Of a stretch of DNA of 64,000 nt, positions 38,443-50,684 are shown piece by piece. Origin of the DNA: Candidatus Gillettellia adelgis. Its GTDB lineage: Bacteria > Pseudomonadota > Gammaproteobacteria > Enterobacterales > Enterobacteriaceae. The notes beneath the pieces were generated by a model. The model was not told the origin of the DNA, ran no database searches, and was given only the letters and a program-made list of their open reading frames with translations. The stretch's first letter is position 1. Each line of letters opens with the position of its first letter. The position numbers were made by a program, and so were the translations under genes. The DNA lies in the NCBI GenBank assembly GCA_020541285.1, contig CP047043.1, positions 1,178,001 through 1,242,000 of the forward strand. The letters are read 5' to 3'.

Positions 38443-40716
38443 TTATCGTGTGTTATCTATTATAGATAACGGTGGCAATGTATTTATATTAATATAATCA
38501 ACATGTTGCAAATAACGTGGAAGTTGTGTACCTTTTTGGCCACGCTCACCGCGAAATTTTTTGAGTTCTTCCGGTTTTAACGTTAGCTTTCGTTTGCCTC
38601 TATATAAAGTAATAGACATTTGCGATGATAAAACAAATAACCACAACACCTTATCGTTTTTGGTTACCTCCTTCACCGATGAAATAGATATAATCTTCTT
38701 ACCCTTGCCTTTTGATATTTGTGGAAGATCTGTAATTGGGAACATTAACATACGCCCAGCTGCAGTAATTGATAATAGCATATTATGCACACTATCGATT
38801 TTTATGGGTGGTAGTACCTTAGCGTAGTCCGGTAAAGTAATTACCGTTTTACCAGCACGATTACGCGATACTAAATCATTAAAAATGCAAATAAACCCAT
38901 AGCCAGCATCAGAAGACACTAATATTCTCTGATCATCGTGCGCCATTAAAACTTGTTCGATTATAGCGCCAGGCGGTAACATCAACTTACTACTAAGTAG
39001 TTCATATTGTCCGCGCCCCCAAGGTAGCGTTACTGGATCAAGCGCATAGCTACGCCCAGTAGAGTCTATAAATACTATCCACTGATTGCTCTTACCATGA
39101 GCTGCACTATAAAAGCTATCACCACTTTTATAATGCAACTCACCTAATTCTATGTCGTGCCCTTTTATAATACGTACCCAACCCATCCTTGATAGCACAA
39201 CAGTCACCGATTCAGGCGGTAAAACATCATACTTATTCATCGCGTGAGCTGCTTTTCGCTCAAAAAGAGGTGATTGGCGATCGTCGCCATAGGCATATGC
39301 AGCAGATTGGATCTCTTTTTTAAGTAGGGCATTTAATTGGAGATTAGAGGCTAACAGTGCTTGTAGTTGATCTCGCTCTTTCGCTAAAGCATCCTGCTGA
39401 GTGCGCATTTTAGATTCTTCTAAATTAGCTAAATGTCGCAGTTTCATATCTAGAATCGCTTCCGTTTGAGCTTTAGATAGACTGAAACTCTTCATTAATA
39501 GTGATGTAGGTTCATCCTCAATACGGATAATATGAATTACCTGATTAAGCTTGAAGAAAGCGACTAATAAACCTTCAAGCAAATGCAGAGATTGTATGAC
39601 TTTCTCAAGACGATCGTTAATTCGGCGACGCACTGTATCACGTCGGTAGGTAAGCCATTCAGTTAAAATTTCTACTAACCCTTTTACTTTTGGACGACTA
39701 TCTAAACCAATCATGTTCATATTAACGCGATAGCTACGCTCTAAATCTGTAATAGCAAATAAATGATTCATTACTTGCTCTATATCCATGCAACTTGCAT
39801 GCAATACAATAACTAGACGTGTTAAATTTTTGTGATCTGATTCATCACGAAAATCCTTGACCATCGGCAGTTTTTTGGCGCGCATCTGATTAGCCATTTG
39901 CTCCAGGAGTTTTGCTCCGGAAACCTGGTATGGCAATGCAGTGATCACTACATTATTATCTTCCTTTTTCCAAATTGCGCGCATGCGCACTGAACCACGA
40001 CCATACTGATAAATTTTATGTATTTCATGACGCAAAGAGATAATCTCAGCTTTAGTAGGAAAATCTGGCCCTTGGATAAAGACGAGCAAATCTTCAAGCG
40101 AAGATTCCGGATTATCAATTAGTGCAACTATAGCGGCGGCTATTTCATGTACGTTGTGTGATGGGATATCAGTTGTCATACCAACAGCGATTCCAGTAGT
40201 GCCATTAAGCAAAATATTCGGTAAACATGCTGGTAATATCTTTGGTTCCTGGAGAGTCCCGTCAAAATTTGGTATCCAGTCGACGGTGCCATGACGCAAC
40301 TCAGATAGCAGGACATCTGCATATTTAGATAATCGAGATTCAGTATAACGCATAGCGGCAAAAGATTTAGGATCATCTGGTGCTCCCCAGTTTCCTTGAC
40401 CATCCACTAGTGGATAGCGATATGAAAATGGCTGTGCCATTAACACCATAGCTTCATAGCATGAACTGTCGCCATGCGGATGGTATTTACCCAGTACATC
40501 ACCTATAGTACGGGCAGATTTTTTAAATTTAGCGCGATTATTTAGCTCTAACTGAGACATAGCGTAAATAATACGGCGTTGTACAGGTTTTAACCCATCA
40601 CCAATACATGGCAATGCTCGATCCATGATCACATACATAGAATAATGTAGATAAGCATTTTCAGTAAATGAGTGTAGTGGTAAACGCTCTATATCATCAT
40701 GCGTTAGATCACTCAT
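38443..40716 (-). CDS. parC: DNA topoisomerase IV subunit A
   Basis: Breaks and rejoins DNA to unlink daughter chromosomes, with ParE. 757 residues (E. coli 752). The N-terminal winged-helix domain carries the active-site Tyr124 in [10 protein letters not shown] (E. coli Tyr120), preceded by the quinolone-region text [14 protein letters not shown]. The C-terminal beta-pinwheel has repeated motifs such as SKGKGKKII and RGERGQKGT (about 690-745). It starts with ATG after an AAGGA at proper spacing. It lies 309 bp downstream of parE on the same strand; in E. coli other genes separate the two. Confidence 0.97.
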   Translation of the reverse strand: MSDLTHDDIERLPLHSFTENAYLHYSMYVIMDRALPCIGDGLKPVQRRIIYAMSQLELNNRAKFKKSARTIGDVLGKYHPHGDSSCYEAMVLMAQPFSYRYPLVDGQGNWGAPDDPKSFAAMRYTESRLSKYADVLLSELRHGTVDWIPNFDGTLQEPKILPACLPNILLNGTTGIAVGMTTDIPSHNVHEIAAAIVALIDNPESSLEDLLVFIQGPDFPTKAEIISLRHEIHKIYQYGRGSVRMRAIWKKEDNNVVITALPYQVSGAKLLEQMANQMRAKKLPMVKDFRDESDHKNLTRLVIVLHASCMDIEQVMNHLFAITDLERSYRVNMNMIGLDSRPKVKGLVEILTEWLTYRRDTVRRRINDRLEKVIQSLHLLEGLLVAFFKLNQVIHIIRIEDEPTSLLMKSFSLSKAQTEAILDMKLRHLANLEESKMRTQQDALAKERDQLQALLASNLQLNALLKKEIQSAAYAYGDDRQSPLFERKAAHAMNKYDVLPPESVTVVLSRMGWVRIIKGHDIELGELHYKSGDSFYSAAHGKSNQWIVFIDSTGRSYALDPVTLPWGRGQYELLSSKLMLPPGAIIEQVLMAHDDQRILVSSDAGYGFICIFNDLVSRNRAGKTVITLPDYAKVLPPIKIDSVHNMLLSITAAGRMLMFPITDLPQISKGKGKKIISISSVKEVTKNDKVLWLFVLSSQMSITLYRGKRKLTLKPEELKKFRGERGQKGTQLPRYLQHVDYININTLPPLSIIDNTR

Positions 40717-41025
40717 TATTTTAATATCCTTAAAGCATACTATGATAAAATTTCTTCGGACAACATTAGAGTCATTTTGCTAAATATAATAACCTTTTAA
40801 AATGTCGCCCTATATAGGCAGTATAGTAGTAACTATAAGCTAAGAGTTAAAATTTAATGATTAATTATACTTTTTCTTGTTAAGATTTTATTCAGAAAAT
40901 ACTTTTAAATATTTTTCTAAAATCTTATCCTTCTTCGACCAGCAATCATAATACCTTGAGAATAAATTTTATCATTACATTTTGATTGCTTAGATACTAT
41001 AAGAACAATAACATGTCGGAATTGC
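40717..41025. other. parE-parC spacer, nothing recognised
   Basis: 309 bp of AT-rich sequence. No gene is recognisable; E. coli has several genes in this interval, so it is probably the residue of deletions. Confidence 0.55.
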
Positions 41026-42921
41026 TTAAGTAGGAAATTCAGCTATATGTCCTTTATTGTTTAACCAATGACGGCGATCGTCTGTTCGCTTCTTGGCGAA
41101 TAACATATCCATTATTGCAAGTGTTTGCAATAAATTTCCAGTATTCATTGTTAATTGAACTAAACGGCGTGTATGTGGATTGAGTGTAGTTTCTCGTAAT
41201 TGATCTGGATTCATCTCACCTAGTCCTTTGAACCGCTGGACGTTTACTTTTCTTTTCTTATATTTAAGTTTTTCTAATAGATGTATTTTTTCTTGTTCGT
41301 CTAAAACATAGTACACCTCTTTACCAAGATCAATACGATATAGCGGAGGCATCGCCACATGCACATATCCACCTTTTACTAACACACTAAAGTGACGCAC
41401 GAACAACGCACAAAGTAGTGCGGCAATATGCAAACCATCTGAATCTGCATCCGCTAACATACAGATTTTACCATAGCGCAATGCGCTAAGATCTGCGTTA
41501 TTTGGATGAATACCTATCGCTACAGAAATATCATATACTTCTCGAGAGGCTAATACTTCATCAGCCGACACTTCCCACGTGTTAAGGATCTTGCCTTTTA
41601 GCGGCATGATTGCTTGGTATTCACGGTCTCTTGCCTGTTTAGCAGATCCACCGGCCGAGTCCCCTTCCACCAAAAAGAGTTCAGTTATGTTGCGATCCTG
41701 TGAGGTACAATCCGCTAGTTTACCTGGCAAAGCTGGTCCACTGATTGATTTTTTGCGCACTATCTTCTTAGTCTTACGCAGACGACACTGGGCGCTGCAG
41801 ATTGCTAATGCAGCTAATTTTTCTGCCATATGAACATTCTGGTTAAGCCATAAGATAAAGGCGTTTTTCACTATGCTCGCAACAAAGGCCGTACACTTAT
41901 ATGAGGCTAGTCGCTTTTTAGTTTGTCCAACAAACTGTGGGTCCTGCAATTTTACTGATAAAACATAAGCACAGCGATCCCAAACATCCTCAGCTGATAA
42001 CTTTATATTACGTGGTAAGATATTACGAGATTCGCAAAACATACACATTGCATGCCATAGACCTTGGCGTAACCCATTGACATGCGTTCCACCCTGCATA
42101 GTAGGAATGAGATTAACATAACTTTCAGTCAGTAGATCACCGGAGTCCGGCAGCCACAGGACTGCCCAGTCAACTGCTTCTTTTTCGCTAGTAGATTTAC
42201 CAATAAACGGTACTTCAGGTAAAGTCGTAAAACCTTTCATTGATTCCATCAAATAATCAAGCAAGCCACTTCGGTAATACCAGCGATACTCGATACTGTG
42301 CACTTTATCAATAAAGAAAATTTCAAGTCCTTCGCACAATACTGCTTTTGCTTTTAGCAAATGACTTAAATTCGATACTGAGAAATACGGACTATCAAAA
42401 AACTGCTCGTTAGGCCAAAAATGAACGCTCGTTCCGGTATTGCGTTTGCTACAAGTACCGGTCACTTTTAAATCCTGCACCTTATTGCCATTTTCAAAGG
42501 CAATCCCGTAAATGTTGCCATGACGCTTGACTTGCACTTCAACCCGCTTAGATAAAGCATTAACTACTGAGATTCCCACTCCATGTAAGCCACCAGAGAA
42601 CTGGTAATTTTTATTCGAAAATTTACCGCCAGCATGTAGGCGGCATAAAATTAATTCAATTGCTGGTATTCCTTCTTCTAGATGAATATCTACCGGAATA
42701 CCTCGGCCGTTATCAATCACTTCTAGCGACTGATCAGTATATAAAATCACATCGATACGTTTAGCATATTTAGCTAAAGCTTCATCAATACTGTTATCTA
42801 TCACTTCTTGGCCAAGATTATTTGGGTTCGTTGTATCCGTATACATACCGGGACGACGGCGCACGGGTTCTAGACCGCTGAGCACTTCAATAGCATCAGC
42901 ATTATAACTAATTTGAGTCAT
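41026..42921 (-). CDS. parE: DNA topoisomerase IV subunit B
   Basis: ATPase subunit of topoisomerase IV. 631 residues (E. coli 630). GHKL motifs: EVIDNSIDEAL (about 39-49), DNGRGIP (about 71-77) and GGLHGVGISVVN (about 110-121). TOPRIM motifs: LVEGDSAGGSAKQARDR and ADADSDGLHI. The C-terminal VQRFKGLGEMNPDQLRETTL is intact. The presence of GDSAGGSAKQ rather than the GyrB form supports ParE. It is probably transcribed with parC. Confidence 0.97.
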   Translation of the reverse strand: MTQISYNADAIEVLSGLEPVRRRPGMYTDTTNPNNLGQEVIDNSIDEALAKYAKRIDVILYTDQSLEVIDNGRGIPVDIHLEEGIPAIELILCRLHAGGKFSNKNYQFSGGLHGVGISVVNALSKRVEVQVKRHGNIYGIAFENGNKVQDLKVTGTCSKRNTGTSVHFWPNEQFFDSPYFSVSNLSHLLKAKAVLCEGLEIFFIDKVHSIEYRWYYRSGLLDYLMESMKGFTTLPEVPFIGKSTSEKEAVDWAVLWLPDSGDLLTESYVNLIPTMQGGTHVNGLRQGLWHAMCMFCESRNILPRNIKLSAEDVWDRCAYVLSVKLQDPQFVGQTKKRLASYKCTAFVASIVKNAFILWLNQNVHMAEKLAALAICSAQCRLRKTKKIVRKKSISGPALPGKLADCTSQDRNITELFLVEGDSAGGSAKQARDREYQAIMPLKGKILNTWEVSADEVLASREVYDISVAIGIHPNNADLSALRYGKICMLADADSDGLHIAALLCALFVRHFSVLVKGGYVHVAMPPLYRIDLGKEVYYVLDEQEKIHLLEKLKYKKRKVNVQRFKGLGEMNPDQLRETTLNPHTRRLVQLTMNTGNLLQTLAIMDMLFAKKRTDDRRHWLNNKGHIAEFPT

Positions 42922-44805
42922 CGTTAATTATTTTATAGTTCTTAAAAGATAGCGGAATCATCCGATTAGGATGACTGTTTTTCTGCATTTTACAAAGTAT
43001 TACATTTTAAATTCAATATGTAGTCTCATCACTTATTTAATTAGCTCTGAGAAGAGTCGTAGGCTTTTGCTATTCGAGAATTGAAATCAATCATTCTACT
43101 ATGCATCTTTTTGAATTAATATTTATTAAGTTATAAGTTATAAAAGGTTTTATATAAAACAGTATGCCTAAGACTAATAAAGAAAAATTTTACCAATTTT
43201 TACTATTTATTTAGAAAATCAAGTTCTATCGCACATTTGTTATAGTATTTATATTGCATCCAGTTATTCAAAACGATGTGTCTGTATCAGCGCTACAGTA
43301 TCGATATAATATAACGTTAACATGTATTATAAGTTAACTTTTCGATCTCTATATGTATTCAGATAATACAAGGTTGACTAAAGCAACTATATCGGTAAAT
43401 TAATAATTACGATAGGCAGTAAACTTAGATGATTAAAACTAAACAATATAGTAGCCGCTTAATAGCGTACTAATTGCGCTATACATTCTCTCTTTACCCT
43501 GCTTTTTTACTAAAACGAGTCATTTAAAAATAACTTTTCTTATACGGCACATCAATAACTCTTATGTATAGAATTTACATGTTGAATAGAAATAGGTTAT
43601 AATAAAATATACTGATATATTGACACTATCATTAGAGAAGTACAACCGTAAGCAATATGATTCTCATAAAGAATCGAATACATTATGCATGTTAGTCGTT
43701 TTAGAAAAAGTCTTTGAATCATAAAATCTTATCTTAAATAACAAAAACACTGTCAGGCTTTTCATGACCGCTGAATAGATGATTTTCTTAGGATGATATA
43801 TTAGTAGATACAAACATTTGATTATAGAATCCAATGTTTTAAGTGCTAGTGCAATCTTCATGTTAAATATACCTTGTGGTGTATCGAAATCAAGAAAATC
43901 AGACAAAGTATGTCACTCGTATCACTATACGCCACATTCTATGGGTGTATATTAATCACAAACTTTATGACATCAGCAGGATAATATCCTATATTATATA
44001 TATGTTGTTTAATAAAATCTAATGAAACTTATGATAATATCAGCTACTTAACTGTGCTAAAAATATCACATCTATTATACTTATACTACACACGTCAATT
44101 ATAGTATTATTAAGCGAACCTAATAATAACTCGCTAATGATACTTCAGTACTAGATGATGCTTTATCAAAACTAACATATAGACATTAATAAGCTCACAT
44201 CTAAATCTTTTTAACTCTTAAGAAATCTTCATGTAGGTTATACAAGTCTTATCTAGTCAAGTTTCTGCTATCTAGATAAATAACTTCCTGATTTATCAGG
44301 CGATAATACTATAATTGCTCACTTATATATTAGTGAGCATAGTGATACTCCGCAATCTTATCAAATAATTAAGCGACGTACAACTTTGTTAGCATTACAC
44401 ACGTTCAATATCAAACATATCAGTTCAATTATTTTTATAAATCGTTACATAAAGGAATTCATATTAGTTGACTGCTGCAGTTAAAAATGTATGTAGTAAA
44501 TCCATCTTAATATTCTTAATCATCATGTTGTATTTTCAAATTGCTACCTACTATGCTATAGCAATTTATTAGATTGCTATACTTACCATCACTACTCTGA
44601 AAATATTAAATCCTACGCTTAGCTAATGGTTCTTAGGATATTGCTTCATTGGCATTATATCTATAAACTTTAGCTTTATTTTTAAAACAATATTAAACGC
44701 ACCAATAGAACCGACAGACGCGTATACTATATTCGCTCTCATAACGACGAGCTACATGAATCTTCGTGAGTTACTCATGGTAGTTACTACTTAATAAGGA
44801 GCTTT
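42922..44805. other. 1.9 kb gene desert
   Basis: Nothing supported. By E. coli order yqiA and cpdA would lie upstream of parE; no trace is readable. An 80-codon ORF at 43664-43906 (minus strand) looks random. Confidence 0.55.
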
Positions 44806-45060
44806 ATGGGTAAAAAAGATGAATTAATTCAGACACATCCGCTTGTTGGTTGGGAGATCAGTACTATTGATGTTTACGACGCTATGATGATACGCCTTCA
44901 TTACTTATCTTCACTAGATCAAGCACTCGAAGAAGCTCAAGTAGACAGAACACTTTGGCTTACTACAGATGTCGCGCGTCAATTAATAAACATTTTAGAA
45001 GCTGGGATTGCAAAAATCCAGTCTACTGCGTATCAAGCCCACATTATAAGTAAGCACTAA
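44806..45060 (+). CDS. bssS: biofilm regulator BssS
   Basis: Small cytoplasmic protein of unknown mechanism; in E. coli bssS affects biofilm formation and signal-related gene expression. The length (84) equals that of E. coli BssS. The blocks IQTHPLVGWEISTIDVYDAMM and LWLTTDVARQLINILEAGIAKI are highly conserved; the middle (SSLDQALEEAQ) is variable. A strong AAGGAG ribosome-binding site lies about 7 bp before the ATG and an excellent hairpin terminator follows. Its clean expression signals in the middle of a desert suggest real selection, which is odd for a gene usually tied to biofilm behaviour. Confidence 0.95.
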   Translation: MGKKDELIQTHPLVGWEISTIDVYDAMMIRLHYLSSLDQALEEAQVDRTLWLTTDVARQLINILEAGIAKIQSTAYQAHIISKH

Positions 45061-45078
45061 TTTACACAATGAAAACCC

Positions 45079-45108
45079 AAAGCACCGTTAGTATCTCGGT
45101 GCTTTCTT
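45079..45108 (+). terminator. rho-independent terminator of bssS
   Basis: A 9-bp perfect stem, AAAGCACCG (45079-45087) with CGGTGCTTT (45097-45105), has a 9-base loop and a TTTCTT tail, 18 bp after the bssS stop. It is the clearest terminator in the window. Confidence 0.88.
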
Positions 45109-48100
45109 AATGCTGTATAGCAGTTGTACGATTATAATTACGATGTTATAAGCATCCGATAAGTAATATATTATAAAAGAGAATAGGTATGTAAACTATA
45201 AGTTAATTGAGTAGTCATTGACATAGTAAACATTATGAAACACCTTTTATTCACGAGATTTTTAAAAAACGTCAAATATTTATTAAAAAATTCAAGAACA
45301 CTGCTATTTTTCTTTTTTCTATTTTTTGATCTTGATATTGCAGTAAATGAGATACATATGGTAAATTATGCCATGGCTGTCGATGTCACTGTTTATTATA
45401 ACTATTTACACATACTTAAAATCACCTCTTATAATACTGTGTATTTATCAATAAATTGCATATATCCTATATGGTTGCTAAAACTATTCTTTAGATAACT
45501 CGAAAGCACTGTGCCTGCGTAACATGTTTATATAACTATCAAGACTCTCTTTTAATTTTTCATTTATTATTATCTAAATACTCGATAGTATCTTAATGTA
45601 TGGTTTTGTATATAAAACTAAAAATGAGATGTTACCTTAAATACTGTATTTCAAGAGTTAGTAGAAAGTTTTGTGTACATACACTCTTCTATAACAATAT
45701 TCTTATATACAAGAGAAATTTTAGTGATATCTTCTTTCTATATCAAGAACCATAGAATAATCATTCATAGAATCTCTAATGAACGTTAATTATTTTAAAT
45801 AATTACGAATATATGCACGTACTGCGCATTATTCGAATCATTAAAGTGTTATAAATAGCAGGATGCTATACATGACATGTTAAACAACCATCATATTAAT
45901 GATATATTAGTATTATGACTTCAATAAACAAAAAATCTTTTTTATTGGCGTGAGAGGTATATAGCCGTGATAAGACTCTTGAATCCAAAAAAATAAATAA
46001 TAAATTTCAACCCTTATAAAAATTTTTTTGCAACTGTTAATACTTGATACAATCCCTGTATTTGCAGTTACCTGGCACGCTACACGAAAAGTCTTTCACT
46101 AAAATTTTGCACGAAGCATTAAAATACTGAAATCATATGCTATCGCATATGTTAAAAATAAAAAACAATCTATTATAATGTTGTTCAGTCAATACACCGT
46201 GTCTTTAGCAGAGATAAATAGACAGGAGGCTAGTCATGCTGGTACGCGCATGAAGCAGAAACAACTTTTATCTCTATACGCATTAATTCTTAATACTTAT
46301 TTATTTACCTGCGAAATGCTATCACATACAGATACATATGTATAAATTGGCGCTTATAGTTATACTATAAGCTAAACAAGCAATTTATTATAAATGCTCC
46401 ACCAAAAGTGTGCAAAGCTCACAATCATCATCATACAAATAGTTACACCTTGCAATTTTTAAGACTCTAAACGAAATAACTACGTTTTAGAGTTCCAAAA
46501 AACGTTACTACTAGACGTTTTATGTTATATTATAGCAATTTAACTAATAAATGTAGACATTGACTCTTTTAACTATCTCCATACATCGAGAAACTTTACT
46601 GTAAGATAAAGTTTTATTCACTTGTTTGCTTATATAAAAATTACCAGAAAACTACTTTTTTTACCATATTATATTGCTATATTACTCTTCTCTCGCAGCA
46701 ATCTGTTTTTCATATAAAATATCCTGGTGCCTCAAGTAGTCTTAAAAAATCTTTAAGTGCTTATAAGCATCATGATTACACGCAATCTGTACACGATCTA
46801 TTTTTGAAAAATATATCACTCAAAAAAGATTACTATAATATTAAGATACATACTCATTATAATACAAACTATCATATGTACTATATTCATAAAATTGAAC
46901 TTTTTGATGATACGGATTATAAAGCAACAAAATAAATAACGAATATCGAGTTCTTTTGAAGAACATATATGCTATATCATAGTGGAAGCGTAAAAATAAA
47001 AGTGTGAATCCCCGCAACATTCCTTGAATAGATGACTGAGTGAACAACAAAACTAACGCATTTGCAATTAGAAGTATAAATGCTATTTAGTTAAATATTT
47101 ATATTACAGCTAAGGATCCAAGAATCCTCTGGTTTAGTTTGTGTTACATCTATCTTGTAAATATTTAAATGGATTGAATATCAAAGATTCTTTAATCACT
47201 GTAGACATCGCATGAATAGATTACATCTCTAAATCCATCGGTTATCTAACTGTTTGTATAGTTAAAAAATAATATTAGTGATAAAGATCCACTGTTCCAC
47301 TGTATTCACGCATATGATCAATCTAGCTTGACAATACGAATAATCAACTATTCACACTCATGTGTTATAAAAAACTTACCACCTATAAAGCTAGTTTTAG
47401 CTATATACTTGTAAGTTGACAAACGAATAAAATTTCTAACAATAATATTTATTTCTCTGTATTTATATTGTCAGTTAATGCCTAGTCACGCAACTTTTCA
47501 TAAAGTATGTACTAATCAACGGACTAGCTTAACACTATAAAGATGCACGATAACACATATAGCGCTTTTAGTACAAACATAATCATCGTTAATATTGTGA
47601 TCACTTAAGCTACTTTTTAGTAGCATAAGTTAACAACTAGTATAGCCATTGCTATTATACTTTTATTCGTAAACAATTGATTCATAAAAACAGCTACAAA
47701 AACACTTCATAAAATAACATCTAATTGTAGAGTGTTTACTATAACATTCATGAATAACCTAAGCGTAGTTAACCAAGGTTGCTCGGGGAGATTCGAACTA
47801 AGAACAAGAATCGTGCATCACTGCTAATATAGCGTTCATACCATCGTATTATTGCCATTCTTAAAATCAGTACTGGTTTTGCCTACATAAACAATAAAGT
47901 TATTATGGCGTTAACAATATCAGAATCGGCTTGTCATTACAAGAATGATTAACTAATTAGCAATAATTAACTGCTCGTTAACTATATAAGGCAACAATTA
48001 TGTTATGTAAACTGCAGATACAACCTGATTGCTATTTTTAATTGTTATTACTAATTTTTTTTAAATACCCGTGTCTTTCCTGAAAATACTGTAGACACGT

Positions 48101-48111
48101 ATGGATACGTT
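45109..48111. other. 3.0 kb gene desert before ytfL
   Basis: No supported gene. An 87-codon ORF at 45235-45498 is rich in Leu, Phe and Tyr with a run of T and is judged random; a 69-codon ORF at 46841-47050 likewise. A possible tRNA relic lies near 47778-47815 (separate entry). Confidence 0.55.
47778..47815 (-). pseudogene. possible decayed tRNA 3' end
   Basis: Read on the minus strand, a TTCGAAT T-loop is followed by CTCCCCGAGCAACC, the pattern of a T-arm plus acceptor 3' strand; the end resembles an initiator tRNA-Met tail (CCCCCGCAACCA). The T-stem pairs at only two positions and no D or anticodon arm can be folded, so if it is a tRNA it is dead. Confidence 0.35.
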
Positions 48112-49437
48112 ATGTTAAATGATATTCTGTTAATCTGTTTATTAATCGTGGTCAGTGCATTTTTCTCGCTGTCTGAAATATCTCTAGCGGCATCACGTAA
48201 GATTAAATTACAATCAATGGTAGATGAAGGAAATGTTAATGCGACTAGAGTTCTAAAACTACAAGAAACACCAGGGCTCTTCTTTACTGTAGTGCAAATT
48301 GGTCTAAATTCTGTAGCCATACTTGGCGGAATTATTAGCGATGCGAGCTTTTCTCCGTACTTTGAACGCCTTTTTTCTGGATTACTATCACCAGAACTAG
48401 CAAAACAAGTTAGCTTTATCTGTTCTTTTGTACTAGTAACGAGCTTATTTATTTTATTTGCAGATTTGACCCCAAAGCGCATCGGTATGATCGAACCAGA
48501 AATTGTCGCCGTACGAATTATTAACCCAATGCGCTTATCGATTGTGGTTTTTAGTCCCTTCGTTTGGTTTTTTAACGGAATAACTAACTGCATCTTCCGA
48601 TTATTTAAACTACCGATGGTGCGTAAAGATGATATTACCGCCGATGATATCTGCGCAGTCGTCGAAGCTGGCGCATTAGCAGGTGTGCTGCGCAAACAGG
48701 AACACGAACTAATTGAAAACGTCTTTGAGCTAGAATCACGTACAGTGCCATCTTCTATGACTTCACGAGAAAGCGTAGTATATTTTGATTTACATGAAAG
48801 TGAAGCGAGCATTATTAAAAAGGTCTCAACTAATCCACATTCTAAGTTTCTTGTATGTAATGGCCATATTGATCAAGTGATCGGTTATGTCGAGTCTAAA
48901 GATCTGTTAAACTGCGTCTTAAGAAATCAACGATTAACATTAAGCAGCGATATGCAGATACGTTCTGCAATAATTTTACCAGACACTCTAACATTGTCGG
49001 AAGCGCTCGAAAGTTTTAAAACCGCCAAAGAAAACTTTGCTGTAATACTTAACGAATATGCGTTAGTTGTCGGCATTATCACACTGAGCGATGTAATGAC
49101 AACGCTAATGGGGGATTTAATCGGGCAAGGCCAAGAAGAACAGATTGTAGCACGCGATGAACATTCATGGTTGATTGAGGGCGGTACGCCGATTGAAGAT
49201 GTAATGCATGTACTAAATATCGAAGCGTTTCCACAAGCAGAAAACTATGAAACCATTGGTGGTTTCATGATGTATATGCTACGAAAGATCCCCAGACGCA
49301 CCGAATTTATTAAATATGCCAGCTACAAATTTGAAGTATTAGATATTGTTAATTACAAAATTAATCAATTACTAGTGACACCTCTGAGCAACAATTTAAT
49401 CGCAACATTATCTGAGGATACTCGCGCATCGCAATAA
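48112..49437 (+). CDS. ytfL: CNNM/CorC-type membrane protein YtfL (PaeA)
   Basis: Inner-membrane protein with a DUF21 (CNNM) domain, a CBS pair and a CorC_HlyC domain; E. coli YtfL/PaeA is implicated in polyamine (cadaverine, putrescine) export. 441 residues (E. coli 447). The DUF21 region at about 1-190 carries SEISLAASRKIKLQ and LFADLTPKRIGMI. The CBS region at about 205-335 has TLSEALESF and IITLSDVMTTLMGDL. The CorC domain, at about 350-425, contains WLIEGGTPIEDVM. The E. coli C-terminal tail is shortened. ytfL and ppa are also close in E. coli, so this block is ancestral with the genes between lost. Confidence 0.95.
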   Translation: MLNDILLICLLIVVSAFFSLSEISLAASRKIKLQSMVDEGNVNATRVLKLQETPGLFFTVVQIGLNSVAILGGIISDASFSPYFERLFSGLLSPELAKQVSFICSFVLVTSLFILFADLTPKRIGMIEPEIVAVRIINPMRLSIVVFSPFVWFFNGITNCIFRLFKLPMVRKDDITADDICAVVEAGALAGVLRKQEHELIENVFELESRTVPSSMTSRESVVYFDLHESEASIIKKVSTNPHSKFLVCNGHIDQVIGYVESKDLLNCVLRNQRLTLSSDMQIRSAIILPDTLTLSEALESFKTAKENFAVILNEYALVVGIITLSDVMTTLMGDLIGQGQEEQIVARDEHSWLIEGGTPIEDVMHVLNIEAFPQAENYETIGGFMMYMLRKIPRRTEFIKYASYKFEVLDIVNYKINQLLVTPLSNNLIATLSEDTRASQ

Positions 49438-50684
49438 CTGCATGACTGTTATAATAAACTATTAATAAGGATAAAATACCGCTTTATGACTGCGAAAAGA
49501 CCTTAACGATTTTGTTTAGGATAACCATTCTGACTCACAGTTCACTGATAACCGAATATTAGATTTATTCGGTGATTACTTGCTATGCATTTTAAATATT
49601 ATGCGCTTCTATTTCTCATTCGAATGTATCTTTTCCTTAATACATACATAACTACAACATGAATGTTAATACATGCAATGAACTCTCAGATTGATAGTAA
49701 GATAATATGAGTGCCCCACTCTTTGCACTGAGCACTTGAATTTTAAGTTATCTCTTTTACTTTTTCAGACGTCATGATTAGAGAGCATCATATTCATTAG
49801 TGTGCTGCACGTCCAGCATACTTATTACACTTAGGTAGATATAATCTATGTTAATTTTTATTATTAAGGCTGTTTCTTGACTAGCATACCGTCACATTAA
49901 ATAGGCATTCATTATAGAAGTTTAATACTTTTAATAAATAAAATCTTCTAATTATTCTCAACTATCTTTTGTAACATTATAGATTACTTGAAAATGTCCT
50001 TATACTTACTTAATGCATTTGTGCAACAAACTAGACAATTTATCTATATACAAAACATTATCACTCGTCTATTAATTTATATCTAGAAAGGTATAGTGGC
50101 TATCCTAATATCCATCAATTTGCTAAAATGGTTTATACAATTAGCCAATATTCTCTGCCAGATACTTGATAAATTCTATAGTTTATAAGCTAATAAAATA
50201 GTTTGCTACTAATTTTAGGATACCTATACCTCTAAATAGGTAATGACTTATACGCTGATATATAAAAAATCTTATGTAGGCAAAATACCTGAATCATGAT
50301 ACATGATATTAGAGAGTTTTAACAAAAAACTAGAAGAAGACCTGCTATGTAATCATATACTCACTCATCTAAGGTGCCCCAATAGCCACAGATTAGGTTC
50401 TCTCTTTTACCTAACAGTGCATAAAATTTTATTGTTAAAATAGTAAGTACCAAAAAATAATCAATTATTTTCAATACATACGAGCCTTTACTTATTTTTT
50501 CCAATATTAGATAAGTAGTGATAAGTCGGTAAATAGCTTACAATACGATCAGTACAACAATTACGCAGCATCAACACTTTACCTCATCCTTAAGATTTTC
50601 TTAGTCTTAATAATTTTGATTTGTAAGTCATTAAATCCATAAGGAAAAACTGAATATACAACTTACAATATAATAAGCATAAAA
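49438..50684. other. 1.25 kb gene desert between ytfL and ppa
   Basis: In E. coli msrA, tamA, tamB, ytfP and others lie in this interval. Nothing of them can be read; most of the DNA has gone. Confidence 0.55.

Noticed and set aside
45235-45498. 87-codon ORF after bssS
   Set aside because: It lies after the bssS terminator, is rich in Phe, Leu and Tyr from T runs, and matches no family.
48051-48812. A 253-codon ORF on the minus strand
   Set aside because: It is antisense to ytfL, whose product is recognised from end to end. Its composition (Ser, Thr, Lys rich) is typical of a shadow frame.
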